From: an uncultured Clostridia bacterium
GTDB lineage: Bacteria; Bacillota; Clostridia; TANB77; CAG-508
Length of the DNA stretch: 5,374 bases
Assembly: GCA_944388615.1 (NCBI GenBank)
Contig: CALXJL010000092.1
Coordinates: forward strand, 1-5,374
Direction: 5' to 3'
This document shows positions 1 to 5,374 of this stretch, piece after piece (position 1 is the first letter of the stretch; the number at the start of each line of letters is the position of its first letter). A model generated the notes under the pieces. It made no database searches, had not been told where the DNA came from, and saw only the letters and a program-made list of their open reading frames with translations. A program made the position numbers and the translations under genes.

Positions 1-1511
1 AAATGAGGATATAAGAATTTTAAAACATGCATTTTTAAATTCATATTTTCAAACAGGTTTAAAAGGAAGTATTGACGAAGCTGTTATAAAAAGAGCTTTA
101 GAAAATGATTTACAAAACTTGTCTGAAAAATATAAAAAAATAGATGAAATACCTTTCGATTTTTCTCGCAGACGCTTATCTGTAATTGTAACAGATGGAA
201 CAAAAAAACAATTAATTACAAAAGGTGCAGTTGAGGAAATTTTGAATATTTGTACAATGGTTGATTATAAAGGTCAAGTAAATCAACTTACAAAAGATAT
301 CAAAGAAAATATACGTAGAATGACTAAAAAATTAAATGAAGAAGGTTTAAGAGTAGTTGCAGTATGCCAAAAAAATGATATTGAAAATATAGAACATTTT
401 GATGTTTCAGATGAAAAAAATATGGTATTATTAGGATTTATTGGATTCCTAGACCCACCAAAAGAAAGTGCAAAAGAATCAATAAATAAACTAAATAAAG
501 CTGGAATAAGAGTTATTGTTCTTACAGGGGATAATGCAGAAGTTACAAGAAGTGTATGTAATAAAGTTGGAATACGTTCTAAAAACATTGTTTTAGGAAG
601 TAAAATAGACAAACTTTCAGATATAGCATTATTGAGATTACTTAAGAAAACAAATATATTTGCTAAACTTTCTCCTATACAAAAAGCTAGAATAGTAAGA
701 ATTCTAAAAGAAGCTGGAAATATTGTAGGTTATATGGGAGATGGAATTAATGATAGTCCTTCATTAACAAACTCTGATGTAGGTGTATCTGTAGATACAG
801 CTGTTGATATAGCAAAAGAATCAGCAGATATTATATTACTAGAAAAGGATCTAAATGTACTACTAGATGGTGTAATGGAACGGAAGACGTACATTTTCAA
901 ATTTAATGAAATATATAAAAATGGCAACAAGTTTCAATTTTGGAGAAGTTGTATCTGTAATTATAGCAAGTGCATTTTTACCATTTTTACCAGAAACACC
1001 AATACAATTATTAGTAGAGGGATTATTATATGATTTTGGTCAGATGACTATACCTTTTGATAATGTAGATAAAGAATCTTTAGAAAAACCAAAAAAACTA
1101 GATATAAAAAGTTTGAAAAGATTCATGCTATTTATGGGACCTGTAAGTTCATTATTCGATTTAATTGTATTTTTATCATTATGGTTTGTATTTTTTGTAA
1201 GGGATGTTGCTCATTTCCAAACAATTTGGTTTACTTACAGTATTGTTTCAAATCTAGTGGGAATGCATATTATAAGAACTGCTAAATTACCATTTATTCA
1301 AAGTAATGCTCATAAAGCAGTATATATATCATCAATACTTTTAATTGCAGTAGGAATTTTAGTGCCATTTACTCCACTTGGAAATGCAATAGGATTAGTT
1401 CCAATAGCAGGAAAATATATATGGTTAATATTTGGTGTTACATTCCTATATTGTATAATAGCAAGTTTTGCTAAAAAGATATATATTAAAAAATATAAAG
1501 AATGGATATAA
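1..1511 (+). pseudogene. mgtA: P-type Mg2+-transporting ATPase (MgtA/MgtB family), 5' end outside the window, frameshifted
   Basis: This is the C-terminal part of an inner-membrane ATPase that imports Mg2+ (P-type class III). Frame 2 is open from the window edge, so the TTG at 119 is not a true start. It shows the nucleotide-binding domain (FDFSRRRLSVIV, KGAVEEIL), the LLGFIGFLDPPKES segment, TGDN (524-535) and the hinge motif MGDGINDSP (734-760), followed by ADIILLE. The DKTGT phosphorylation site lies upstream of the window. After GVME the reading must change frame: dropping C881 restores EGRRTFSNLMKYIKM and then the membrane half (FLPFLPETPIQLL, IPFDNVD, RFMLFMGPVSS, PFIQS) to the TAA at 1509-1511. 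Unrepaired, frame 2 runs about 50 foreign codons to a stop at 1031-1033, losing the C-terminal membrane helices. About 502 codons of a roughly 900-residue family are present. Family identity is very secure; whether the frameshift is real or a sequence error is open. Confidence 0.93.
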
Positions 1512-1542
1512 AAAAAGAGGTTAAACCTCTTTTTTTATATCC
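1504..1542. terminator. Bidirectional rho-independent terminator between mgtA and ogg
   Basis: A perfect 18-bp inverted repeat (1504-1521 against 1525-1542) surrounds a TAA loop. The core is GAGGT/ACCTC flanked by A7 (1510-1516) and T7 (1530-1536), so each strand gives a hairpin followed by a U-run. It starts inside the last two mgtA codons and ends 6 bp before the ogg stop codon, exactly where two convergent genes meet. It should stop transcription from both sides. Confidence 0.9.
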
Positions 1543-1548
1543 TATTTA

Positions 1549-2418
1549 TCATGCACCTTCTCTTTTCCAATAAAATAAATATTGCTGAGCAAGTCCCGCT
1601 AAATCACCATATTTTTCATGTGCTAATTTTTCTATTTGTTTTTTATTTACCTTTGTTTCATCTTCATTTTTTATGTATAAATCATTCATTACTCTTCTAA
1701 CCCATACATCTATAGGGAAAACTTCAAGCCTTTTCAAACTAGAAAATAACATTATACAATCCGCAACTTTTGGGCCAACTCCATCTAAAGTTAATAGTTT
1801 TTCTCTAATTATGTTACTATTTTCTTCTTTTTTTAAACTATCCAAGTCAAACTCTTTAGTATATATTTTTTGAGTTGTTTTATATACTCTTATATCTCTA
1901 AATCCTAATCCCAATCCTCTTAAATCTTCAATACTTGCTTGTGATAATTGTTTCGGTGTTGGAAATGAATAATATTCTATTCCATTCCATACTATTTTAT
2001 CTCCATATTTTTTACATATTCTCTCTATAATTCCTTTTATTCTTGGTATATTATTATTAGCAGATATAATAAATGAAATAATCATTTCCCACAGATCTTG
2101 ATTTAATATTCTTATACCTTTTCCATATTCTATACTCTTTTTTACATGATCATCAACTTTTGATAATATATCCTTAATTTCTGAATAATCTCTTTTTAAA
2201 TCAAAATAATCCGTACAGATCTCTTGTATATTACCTTTACACACTCCATAAAAAATAACATTATTATTTTCTTTGTTCACATTTAGTACATTTTTTCCAA
2301 AAACTCCTGTGTAACTTCCATCTTTGTTTTCATTCCACCTAAAACATTGACCACAATCAAAAATATGTTTTAATTCAAATGAATCACAATTTTCTATAAT
2401 ATATTTTTGTTCTTTCAT
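1549..2418 (-). CDS. ogg: 8-oxoguanine DNA glycosylase / AP lyase (clostridial Ogg, HhH-GPD superfamily)
   Basis: A 289-residue bifunctional base-excision repair enzyme that removes 8-oxoguanine from DNA and cleaves the abasic strand by beta-elimination. The N-terminal OGG_N domain carries GQCFRW (residues 23-28), the counterpart of the GQSFRW element of human OGG1. Next comes SANNNIPRIKGIIERIC (about 119-135), like the NNNIARI segment of eukaryotic OGG1. The helix-hairpin-helix is LDGVGPKVADC (211-221) with the Schiff-base lysine K217, followed by the catalytic aspartate D237 in FPIDVWVRR. The length is normal for full-length Ogg and all key residues are present. The ATG is preceded by GAGG with a 5-nt spacer. 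The TGA stop is backed by an immediately following in-frame TAA. A consensus promoter lies directly upstream, so it can be transcribed apart from the YitT gene. Known bacterial Oggs of this type are less strict about the opposite base than human OGG1; whether that holds here is inference. Confidence 0.95.
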   Translation of the reverse strand: MKEQKYIIENCDSFELKHIFDCGQCFRWNENKDGSYTGVFGKNVLNVNKENNNVIFYGVCKGNIQEICTDYFDLKRDYSEIKDILSKVDDHVKKSIEYGKGIRILNQDLWEMIISFIISANNNIPRIKGIIERICKKYGDKIVWNGIEYYSFPTPKQLSQASIEDLRGLGLGFRDIRVYKTTQKIYTKEFDLDSLKKEENSNIIREKLLTLDGVGPKVADCIMLFSSLKRLEVFPIDVWVRRVMNDLYIKNEDETKVNKKQIEKLAHEKYGDLAGLAQQYLFYWKREGA

Positions 2419-2427
2419 ACAAACCTC

Positions 2428-2462
2428 TTTTCTATAAAGATTATATAAAGATTTATAGAAAA
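2428..2462. repeat. 11-bp inverted repeat overlapping the ogg promoter, possible operator
   Basis: The arms TTTTCTATAAA (2428-2438) and TTTATAGAAAA (2452-2462) are perfect reverse complements separated by 13 bp, centred on 2445. The dyad covers the promoter spacer, the -10 box and the expected start site, which is where a repressor would bind. Neither strand has a U-run after the second arm, so it is not a convincing terminator. AT-rich DNA gives inverted repeats fairly easily, so the operator role is inference. Confidence 0.5.
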
Positions 2463-2468
2463 AGTCAA
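2440..2468 (-). promoter_or_regulatory. Sigma-A promoter of ogg
   Basis: On the minus strand TTGACT (2468-2463) and TATAAT (2445-2440) are separated by exactly 17 bp. This is five of six -35 bases and a perfect -10. Transcription should start near 2433, giving a leader of about 15 nt that contains the GAGG ribosome site before the ogg ATG at 2418. It fits between the YitT stop and ogg, so ogg has its own start. Confidence 0.85.
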
Positions 2469-2471
2469 TTA

Positions 2472-3332
2472 TTATTCTTTTTTAAAGCCTTGTCCAAGTG
2501 CCTCTCTTGCATTTGACGTAACCATAAAAGCTCTTTTATCTAAAGATCTTACAATTTGTTTAACTTTTGCTATTTCTTTCCTTGATACAATACACATAAG
2601 AAGCATTTTATCTTCGTTTGTATACATTCCTCTAGCATAAATTCCTGTAGATCCTCTTTTCACAAAATCTCCAACTTGTTTTGCAATTTCATTGTACTCA
2701 TCTGATACTATAAATATTATTTTAGTAAAATATATACCTTCAAATATTATATCTATCATTTTTCCCATTAAATATATTGCAATTGCAGAATAAAGACCAA
2801 TTTCAATTTCTTTAAAAAATAATACATTTACAAAAACTATTATAATATCTATTGTAGTTATTAAAGTACTTGATCTGAAATGCGATTTATATGATTTTAT
2901 TACATATGATAATAAATCAGTTCCTCCGGTTGATGAATTTACCTTTAAAACAATTGCCGTACCTATTCCAGATGCTATTCCTCCATATATGCATGCTAAA
3001 AATCTATCTTGTGTTAATGCTGGGAAGCCATCTAATATATCGATAAATGTTGTTAATGCAACTGTTCCTATCAAAGACTTTACAAAAAAATCTCTTCCTA
3101 TTCTAAAATATCCTAAAATAAATAATGGAATATTTAATGCAAACATAACAATACCTACAGGCAAATTCCATAAATAATATGTTATTGTTCCAATACCTGC
3201 AAACCCACCAGATGATAATTGATTAGGTAATAAAAAAGATGATGTTCCTAATGCCATAATAAAGCTACCTATTATTATTCCTGTAAATTCTATTATATTT
3301 TGTTTAGTAAATATATTTTTCGCACTTATCAT
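2472..3332 (-). CDS. YitT family membrane protein (DUF161 membrane domain plus DUF2179)
   Basis: A predicted inner-membrane protein of 286 residues. The hydrophobic N-terminal two thirds has about five to six membrane segments (roughly residues 15-35, 48-76, 86-102, 110-130, 157-175 and 180-200), with the family-typical segments LPNQLSSGGFAGIGT and NSSTGGTDLLSYV (GGTD at 136-139). The C-terminal soluble domain (about 205-286; GIYARGMYTNEDKMLL, IVSRKEIAKVKQIVRSLD, REALGQGF) matches DUF2179. The molecular function of the family is not established; transport has been suggested. I chose the ATG at 3332 because GGAG lies 9 nt upstream of it. An in-frame ATG at 3347 would add five residues (MECII) but would place that GGAG inside the coding region. 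A TACTAT -10-like box lies just upstream without a clear -35. The gene follows the terminator of the rnc unit, so it should have its own promoter. Confidence 0.9.
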   Translation of the reverse strand: MISAKNIFTKQNIIEFTGIIIGSFIMALGTSSFLLPNQLSSGGFAGIGTITYYLWNLPVGIVMFALNIPLFILGYFRIGRDFFVKSLIGTVALTTFIDILDGFPALTQDRFLACIYGGIASGIGTAIVLKVNSSTGGTDLLSYVIKSYKSHFRSSTLITTIDIIIVFVNVLFFKEIEIGLYSAIAIYLMGKMIDIIFEGIYFTKIIFIVSDEYNEIAKQVGDFVKRGSTGIYARGMYTNEDKMLLMCIVSRKEIAKVKQIVRSLDKRAFMVTSNAREALGQGFKKE

Positions 3333-3381
3333 AATAATACACTCCATAAATAGTATTTCCCAGACATTTACATTTATACAT

Positions 3382-3419
3382 AAAAAAACTATTTGTAATA
3401 TTTTGTCTTACAAATAGTT
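3382..3419 (-). terminator. Rho-independent terminator of the rnc-radical SAM unit
   Basis: On the minus strand AACTATTTGTAA (3419-3408) pairs perfectly over 12 bp with TTACAAATAGTT (3398-3387) around a 9-nt loop. The second arm runs into T7 (3388-3382). It begins about 10 bp after the radical SAM stop codon and about 50 bp before the YitT start, so it separates the two transcription units. The + strand lacks a U-run after the stem. Confidence 0.9.
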
Positions 3420-3429
3420 CTTATACTGA

Positions 3430-4485
3430 TTATTCTTCTTTAAAATCTGTATAGTTTTCCAATATATTTATTTCATATTTTCCTGGTTTTATTCTATCAT
3501 CTGGCTTCACTACTACTTCTACATCATAAATATCTTTCAATTTTTCAATATTTTCTTTTTTATGACCTATTATATTATTTATATTTACATCATTTGCTAA
3601 TATTTCGATTTTCTTTACTTTTGTACTAAACTTTTTAATTCTGCTAAGTATTGCATCATACCACATATTTCCTTCTACTAATTGTCTAAATGCTGGGTGA
3701 TATGGTCCTGCAACAACTTCACTTTGTGGATTCTCTGGATCTGTTATTATATCTGTATTTTGTAATCCTATTCTAATAACATCTATTTTTTTATTATTAA
3801 ATAATGTCATAACTTCTTTTGTTCTATCTACTGCTTGTCACACAGTAAGTGGTGTATATTCTCCTTTTTCCATTTGTTCTTCTAGTTCAGTACCTTTTAT
3901 AACTAGTACAGGATATATTCTTACCATTTTAGGTTTTAATTTTATTAATTCCTTTGCTGTTCGTATTTCATCTAATTTTGTACTATCTAGCATACCAATC
4001 ATCATCTGATGTCCAAGTACAAATCCATGTCTTCTTATTAATTTAGATGCTTTTTTTACATCTTCATATGTATGTCCTCTTTTACTTTTTTTCAAGATAT
4101 AATTATTTGTTGATTGTACTCCTAATTCTATAGTTTTTACCTTATATCTTTTTAATCTTTTTAATATAGTTTTATCTATATAATCTGGTCTAGTAGAAAT
4201 TCTTATGCTATTTACAATTCCTTTTTCTATATACTCATATGCTGCTTGTAACAATTCTTCTTGTTTTTCCACTTCTATTCCTGTAAAACTTCCTCCAAAA
4301 AATGCTACTTCTATGTATTTTTCTTCATCTTTGAAGTGATTTATAAAGTATTCTATAGTATCTTTAACATCTTTTGCTGTTACCATTTTAGTTTGTCCAC
4401 TAATCTTTTTTTGATTGCAAAATGTACATTCATTTGGGCATCCTAAATGTGGTACAAAAATTGGAATTATATATTCTTTTTTCAT
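3430..4485 (-). pseudogene. Elp3-like radical SAM protein, interrupted by an in-frame TGA
   Basis: An enzyme of the clostridial Elp3-related radical SAM family usually found after rnc, with a radical SAM core and a Radical_SAM_C domain; the substrate is unproven, with tRNA modification the usual guess. The start at 4485 is preceded by AAAGG about 9 nt away; an ATG at 4494 touches that ribosome site with no spacer. The [4Fe-4S] motif is C16-x3-C20-x2-C23 (GCPNECTFCNQ), followed by FFGGSFTG (GGSF 64-67), STRPD (97-101), ELGVQS (120-125) and RIYPVLVIKGTEL. Codon 216 (3840-3838) is TGA. The same frame then continues for 135 codons with the family C-terminal motif EVVAGPYHPAFR (256-267) to a TAA at 3432-3430. 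Total length of 351 codons is normal. Translation would give a 215-residue protein lacking the C-terminal domain. The intact frame after the stop suggests a very recent mutation or a base error. Confidence 0.88.
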
Positions 4486-4523
4486 TCTACACATCCTTTC
4501 TACTAAAATATTACGTATCTTTA

Positions 4524-5207
4524 TTAGAATAAGATTATTCCAAACTGTTCTTCTAATACTTTTTTATTTTTTTTTATTTTGTTTTTCTTTTTTGTTTTTC
4601 CTTCTCCTTGTGCAAGTCTTTTCCCATTTAATTTAACTTCTGCAATAAATGTTTTATCATGATCAGGACCGATTTCTTTTAATATATTATATTCTATATT
4701 TACTTCTCCATTTTCTTGAAGTTTTTCTTGTAAAACTGTTTTATAGTCCTTCATACCTACATGTTTACTTGCTTTTTTTATCTCATCTAATAAGTTATTT
4801 TTAATAAATTTTTCTGCTTCTTCCAATCCTGAATCAAAATATATTGCAGCAATCAAAGCTTCCACACTATCTGCTAATATTGCTGGTCTTTTATTTCCAT
4901 TATTTTTCTTCTCACTTTTTCCTACAAATAAGAAATCACTAAAATTATGCTTTTTTGCTATATTATAAAGACTCTTTTCACATACCACAGTAGCTCTAAC
5001 TTTAGTCATTTCTCCTTCTGTTAAGTCCGGGAAATTATTGTATATTAATTTACTAGATATAAATTCTAATATACTATCTCCTAAAAACTCTAGTTTTTCA
5101 TTACTTTCAATTTTATTTTCATATGCATATGAAGTATGAGTAAATGCTTTTTTTAATAATTCTTTATTTTTAAAAATATATCCAATTTCTTCTTCAAGTT
5201 TTTTCAC
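4524..5207 (-). CDS. rnc: Ribonuclease III with an atypical lysine/asparagine-rich dsRBD tail
   Basis: A 227-residue dsRNA endonuclease that processes rRNA precursors and structured mRNAs. The RNase III domain (about 1-150) has the signature NEKLEFLGDSILEF with E37, E40 and D44, then E64 in LTEGEMTKVRA, and D113 and E116 in LADSVEALIAAIYFDSG: all expected Mg2+-site residues. The dsRNA-binding domain begins near D154 (DYKTVLQEKLQE) and includes NGKRLAQGEGKTKK. The last helix is abnormal: residues 208-214 read KNKIKKN where the family has an EAEQxAA-like stretch with buried alanines, then KKVLEEQFG resumes. The start is GTG at 5207, with AAGGAGGTGAT (5221-5211), a full anti-SD match, 7 nt from GGAGG to the start. 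The radical SAM gene begins 38 bp after the rnc stop with no terminator between them, so they are co-transcribed. The identity is certain; normal function of the dsRBD is not. Confidence 0.95.
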   Translation of the reverse strand: MKKLEEEIGYIFKNKELLKKAFTHTSYAYENKIESNEKLEFLGDSILEFISSKLIYNNFPDLTEGEMTKVRATVVCEKSLYNIAKKHNFSDFLFVGKSEKKNNGNKRPAILADSVEALIAAIYFDSGLEEAEKFIKNNLLDEIKKASKHVGMKDYKTVLQEKLQENGEVNIEYNILKEIGPDHDKTFIAEVKLNGKRLAQGEGKTKKKNKIKKNKKVLEEQFGIILF

Positions 5208-5210
5208 TCT

Positions 5211-5221
5211 ATCACCTCCTT
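5211..5221 (-). promoter_or_regulatory. Strong ribosome binding site of rnc
   Basis: AAGGAGGTGAT matches the 16S rRNA 3' end over its whole length and stands 3 nt from the GTG codon (7 nt from GGAGG). It fixes GTG 5207 as the start although GTG is a weaker initiator. Confidence 0.85.
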
Positions 5222-5260
5222 AAAAATTACCATATATTTCCATAATTTCTATACTTTGTT

Positions 5261-5289
5261 ATTATATATGTTTATACAATGTTTTGCAA
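5261..5289 (-). promoter_or_regulatory. Probable sigma-A promoter of rnc
   Basis: On the minus strand TTGCAA (5289-5284) and TATAAT (5266-5261) are spaced by 17 bp. The -10 is perfect and the -35 has four of six consensus bases. Transcription should start near 5254, leaving a leader of about 45 nt before rnc. The promoter starts only 12 bp after the 3' end of the group II intron, so the rnc unit can be transcribed independently of the intron. Confidence 0.7.
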
Positions 5290-5304
5290 TAGCTAAGTAA
5301 AATC

Positions 5305-5333
5305 GAGTAGGGAAAATTTAAATTTTCCCTCTC
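5305..5333 (-). ncRNA. Group II intron domain VI with bulged branch-point adenosine
   Basis: GAG (5333-5331) pairs with CTC (5307-5305), and a perfect 22-bp palindrome (5330-5309: AGGG, then A/T, then CCCT) forms the long upper stem. The A at 5308 is left unpaired between the two stems, six bases before the inferred intron end, which is the expected place for the lariat branch point. Confidence 0.8.
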
Positions 5334-5335
5334 AC

Positions 5336-5367
5336 ACCACCGTACGTGCCGTTCGGCATACGGCGGT
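5336..5367 (-). ncRNA. Group II intron domain V
   Basis: The minus strand folds as ACCGCCGTA (5367-5359) paired with TACGGTGGT (5344-5336, one G-U pair). A second stem TGCC/GGCA (5358-5355 with 5350-5347) has a GAAC loop, and a 2-nt CG bulge (5346-5345) sits on the 3' side. This two-stem, two-base-bulge form is the hallmark of the catalytic domain V. By alignment with AGCCGTAT-type domains the catalytic triad would be CGC; that assignment is inference. Confidence 0.82.
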
Positions 5368-5374
5368 TCAATTC

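Larger units (their letters stand above)
5302..5374 (-). mobile_element. Group II intron, 3' end only (domains V and VI); the rest is beyond the window
   Basis: The last 73 bases, read on the minus strand, form the 3' terminus of a bacterial group II intron, a self-splicing retroelement. Domain V (5367-5336) and domain VI (5333-5305) are both recognisable, and the element ends in CTACTCGAT with a terminal AT, as group II introns do. The likely 3' splice site is after 5302 (5301 is possible). The reverse transcriptase/maturase and domains I-IV, if present, lie to the right and cannot be seen. GC content is visibly higher here than in neighbouring DNA, which fits an incoming element. Intron class cannot be assigned from this piece. 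It lies upstream of rnc in the same orientation, in intergenic DNA. Confidence 0.85.

Noticed and set aside
119..121. TTG start of an independent gene at 119
   Set aside because: The same frame is open to the window edge and encodes MgtA sequence (NSYFQTGLKGSIDEAVI) upstream of it.
283..612. Open frames opposite mgtA, ogg, the YitT gene, the radical SAM gene and rnc
   Set aside because: They are opposite-strand frames over well-supported genes, have no recognisable domains or ribosome sites, and reflect low stop frequency in AT-rich coding DNA.
870..890. Programmed ribosomal frameshift in mgtA
   Set aside because: No slippery heptamer, no stop codon at the shift site as in prfB, and MgtA proteins are not known to need one.
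3348..3358. AAATAGTATTT short dyad before the YitT gene
   Set aside because: Only 5-bp arms in very AT-rich DNA; expected by chance and overlaps a weak -10-like box.
3430..3810. Separate small gene starting at ATG 3810
   Set aside because: It is the in-frame continuation of the radical SAM gene, with the family C-terminal domain, and has no ribosome binding site before that ATG.
3838..3840. TGA as selenocysteine in the radical SAM protein
   Set aside because: No SECIS-like hairpin is apparent just downstream, and this family position is not a cysteine or redox site.
3838..3840. TGA read as tryptophan (alternative genetic code)
   Set aside because: All tryptophans in the conserved genes here use TGG, ogg ends properly at a TGA, and no other conserved gene needs TGA to be sense.
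5309..5330. 22-bp perfect palindrome as a terminator or operator
   Set aside because: It is the upper stem of group II intron domain VI, directly after domain V and followed by the bulged A and intron end.

Overview
The window is AT-rich Firmicutes DNA, most likely from a clostridium-like organism. The signs are strong Shine-Dalgarno sites, consensus sigma-A promoters, A/T-biased codons, a clostridial-type Ogg glycosylase, and an rnc followed by an Elp3-like radical SAM gene, an order common in Clostridia. The species cannot be named from this stretch.

Layout. Bases 1-1511 on the + strand hold the 3' part (about 500 codons) of a P-type Mg2+ ATPase (mgtA), broken by one extra base at about 881. 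It ends in a perfect 18-bp inverted repeat (1504-1542) that also faces the convergent minus-strand genes, so it probably terminates both ways. All other genes are on the minus strand. Read from the right edge they are: the last 73 bases of a group II intron (domains V and VI, 5302-5374); a sigma-A promoter; rnc (RNase III); 38 bp later an Elp3-like radical SAM gene with an in-frame TGA; a rho-independent terminator (3382-3419); a YitT-family membrane protein; and ogg (8-oxoguanine DNA glycosylase) behind its own consensus promoter, which is overlapped by an 11-bp-arm palindrome.

Functionally this is housekeeping sequence: Mg2+ import, dsRNA processing, a probable tRNA-modification-type radical SAM enzyme, oxidative DNA-damage repair and an uncharacterised membrane protein. 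rnc and the radical SAM gene form one transcription unit. The YitT gene and ogg are probably separate or only loosely coupled.

I see no new multi-gene system. The points worth a second look are three lesions or oddities in 5.4 kb (a frameshift in mgtA, a nonsense codon in the radical SAM gene, and a lysine/asparagine-rich replacement of the last helix of the RNase III dsRNA-binding domain), the group II intron ending just upstream of the rnc promoter, and the operator-like palindrome at the ogg promoter. The lesions could be real gene decay or errors in the assembly; the sequence alone cannot decide.
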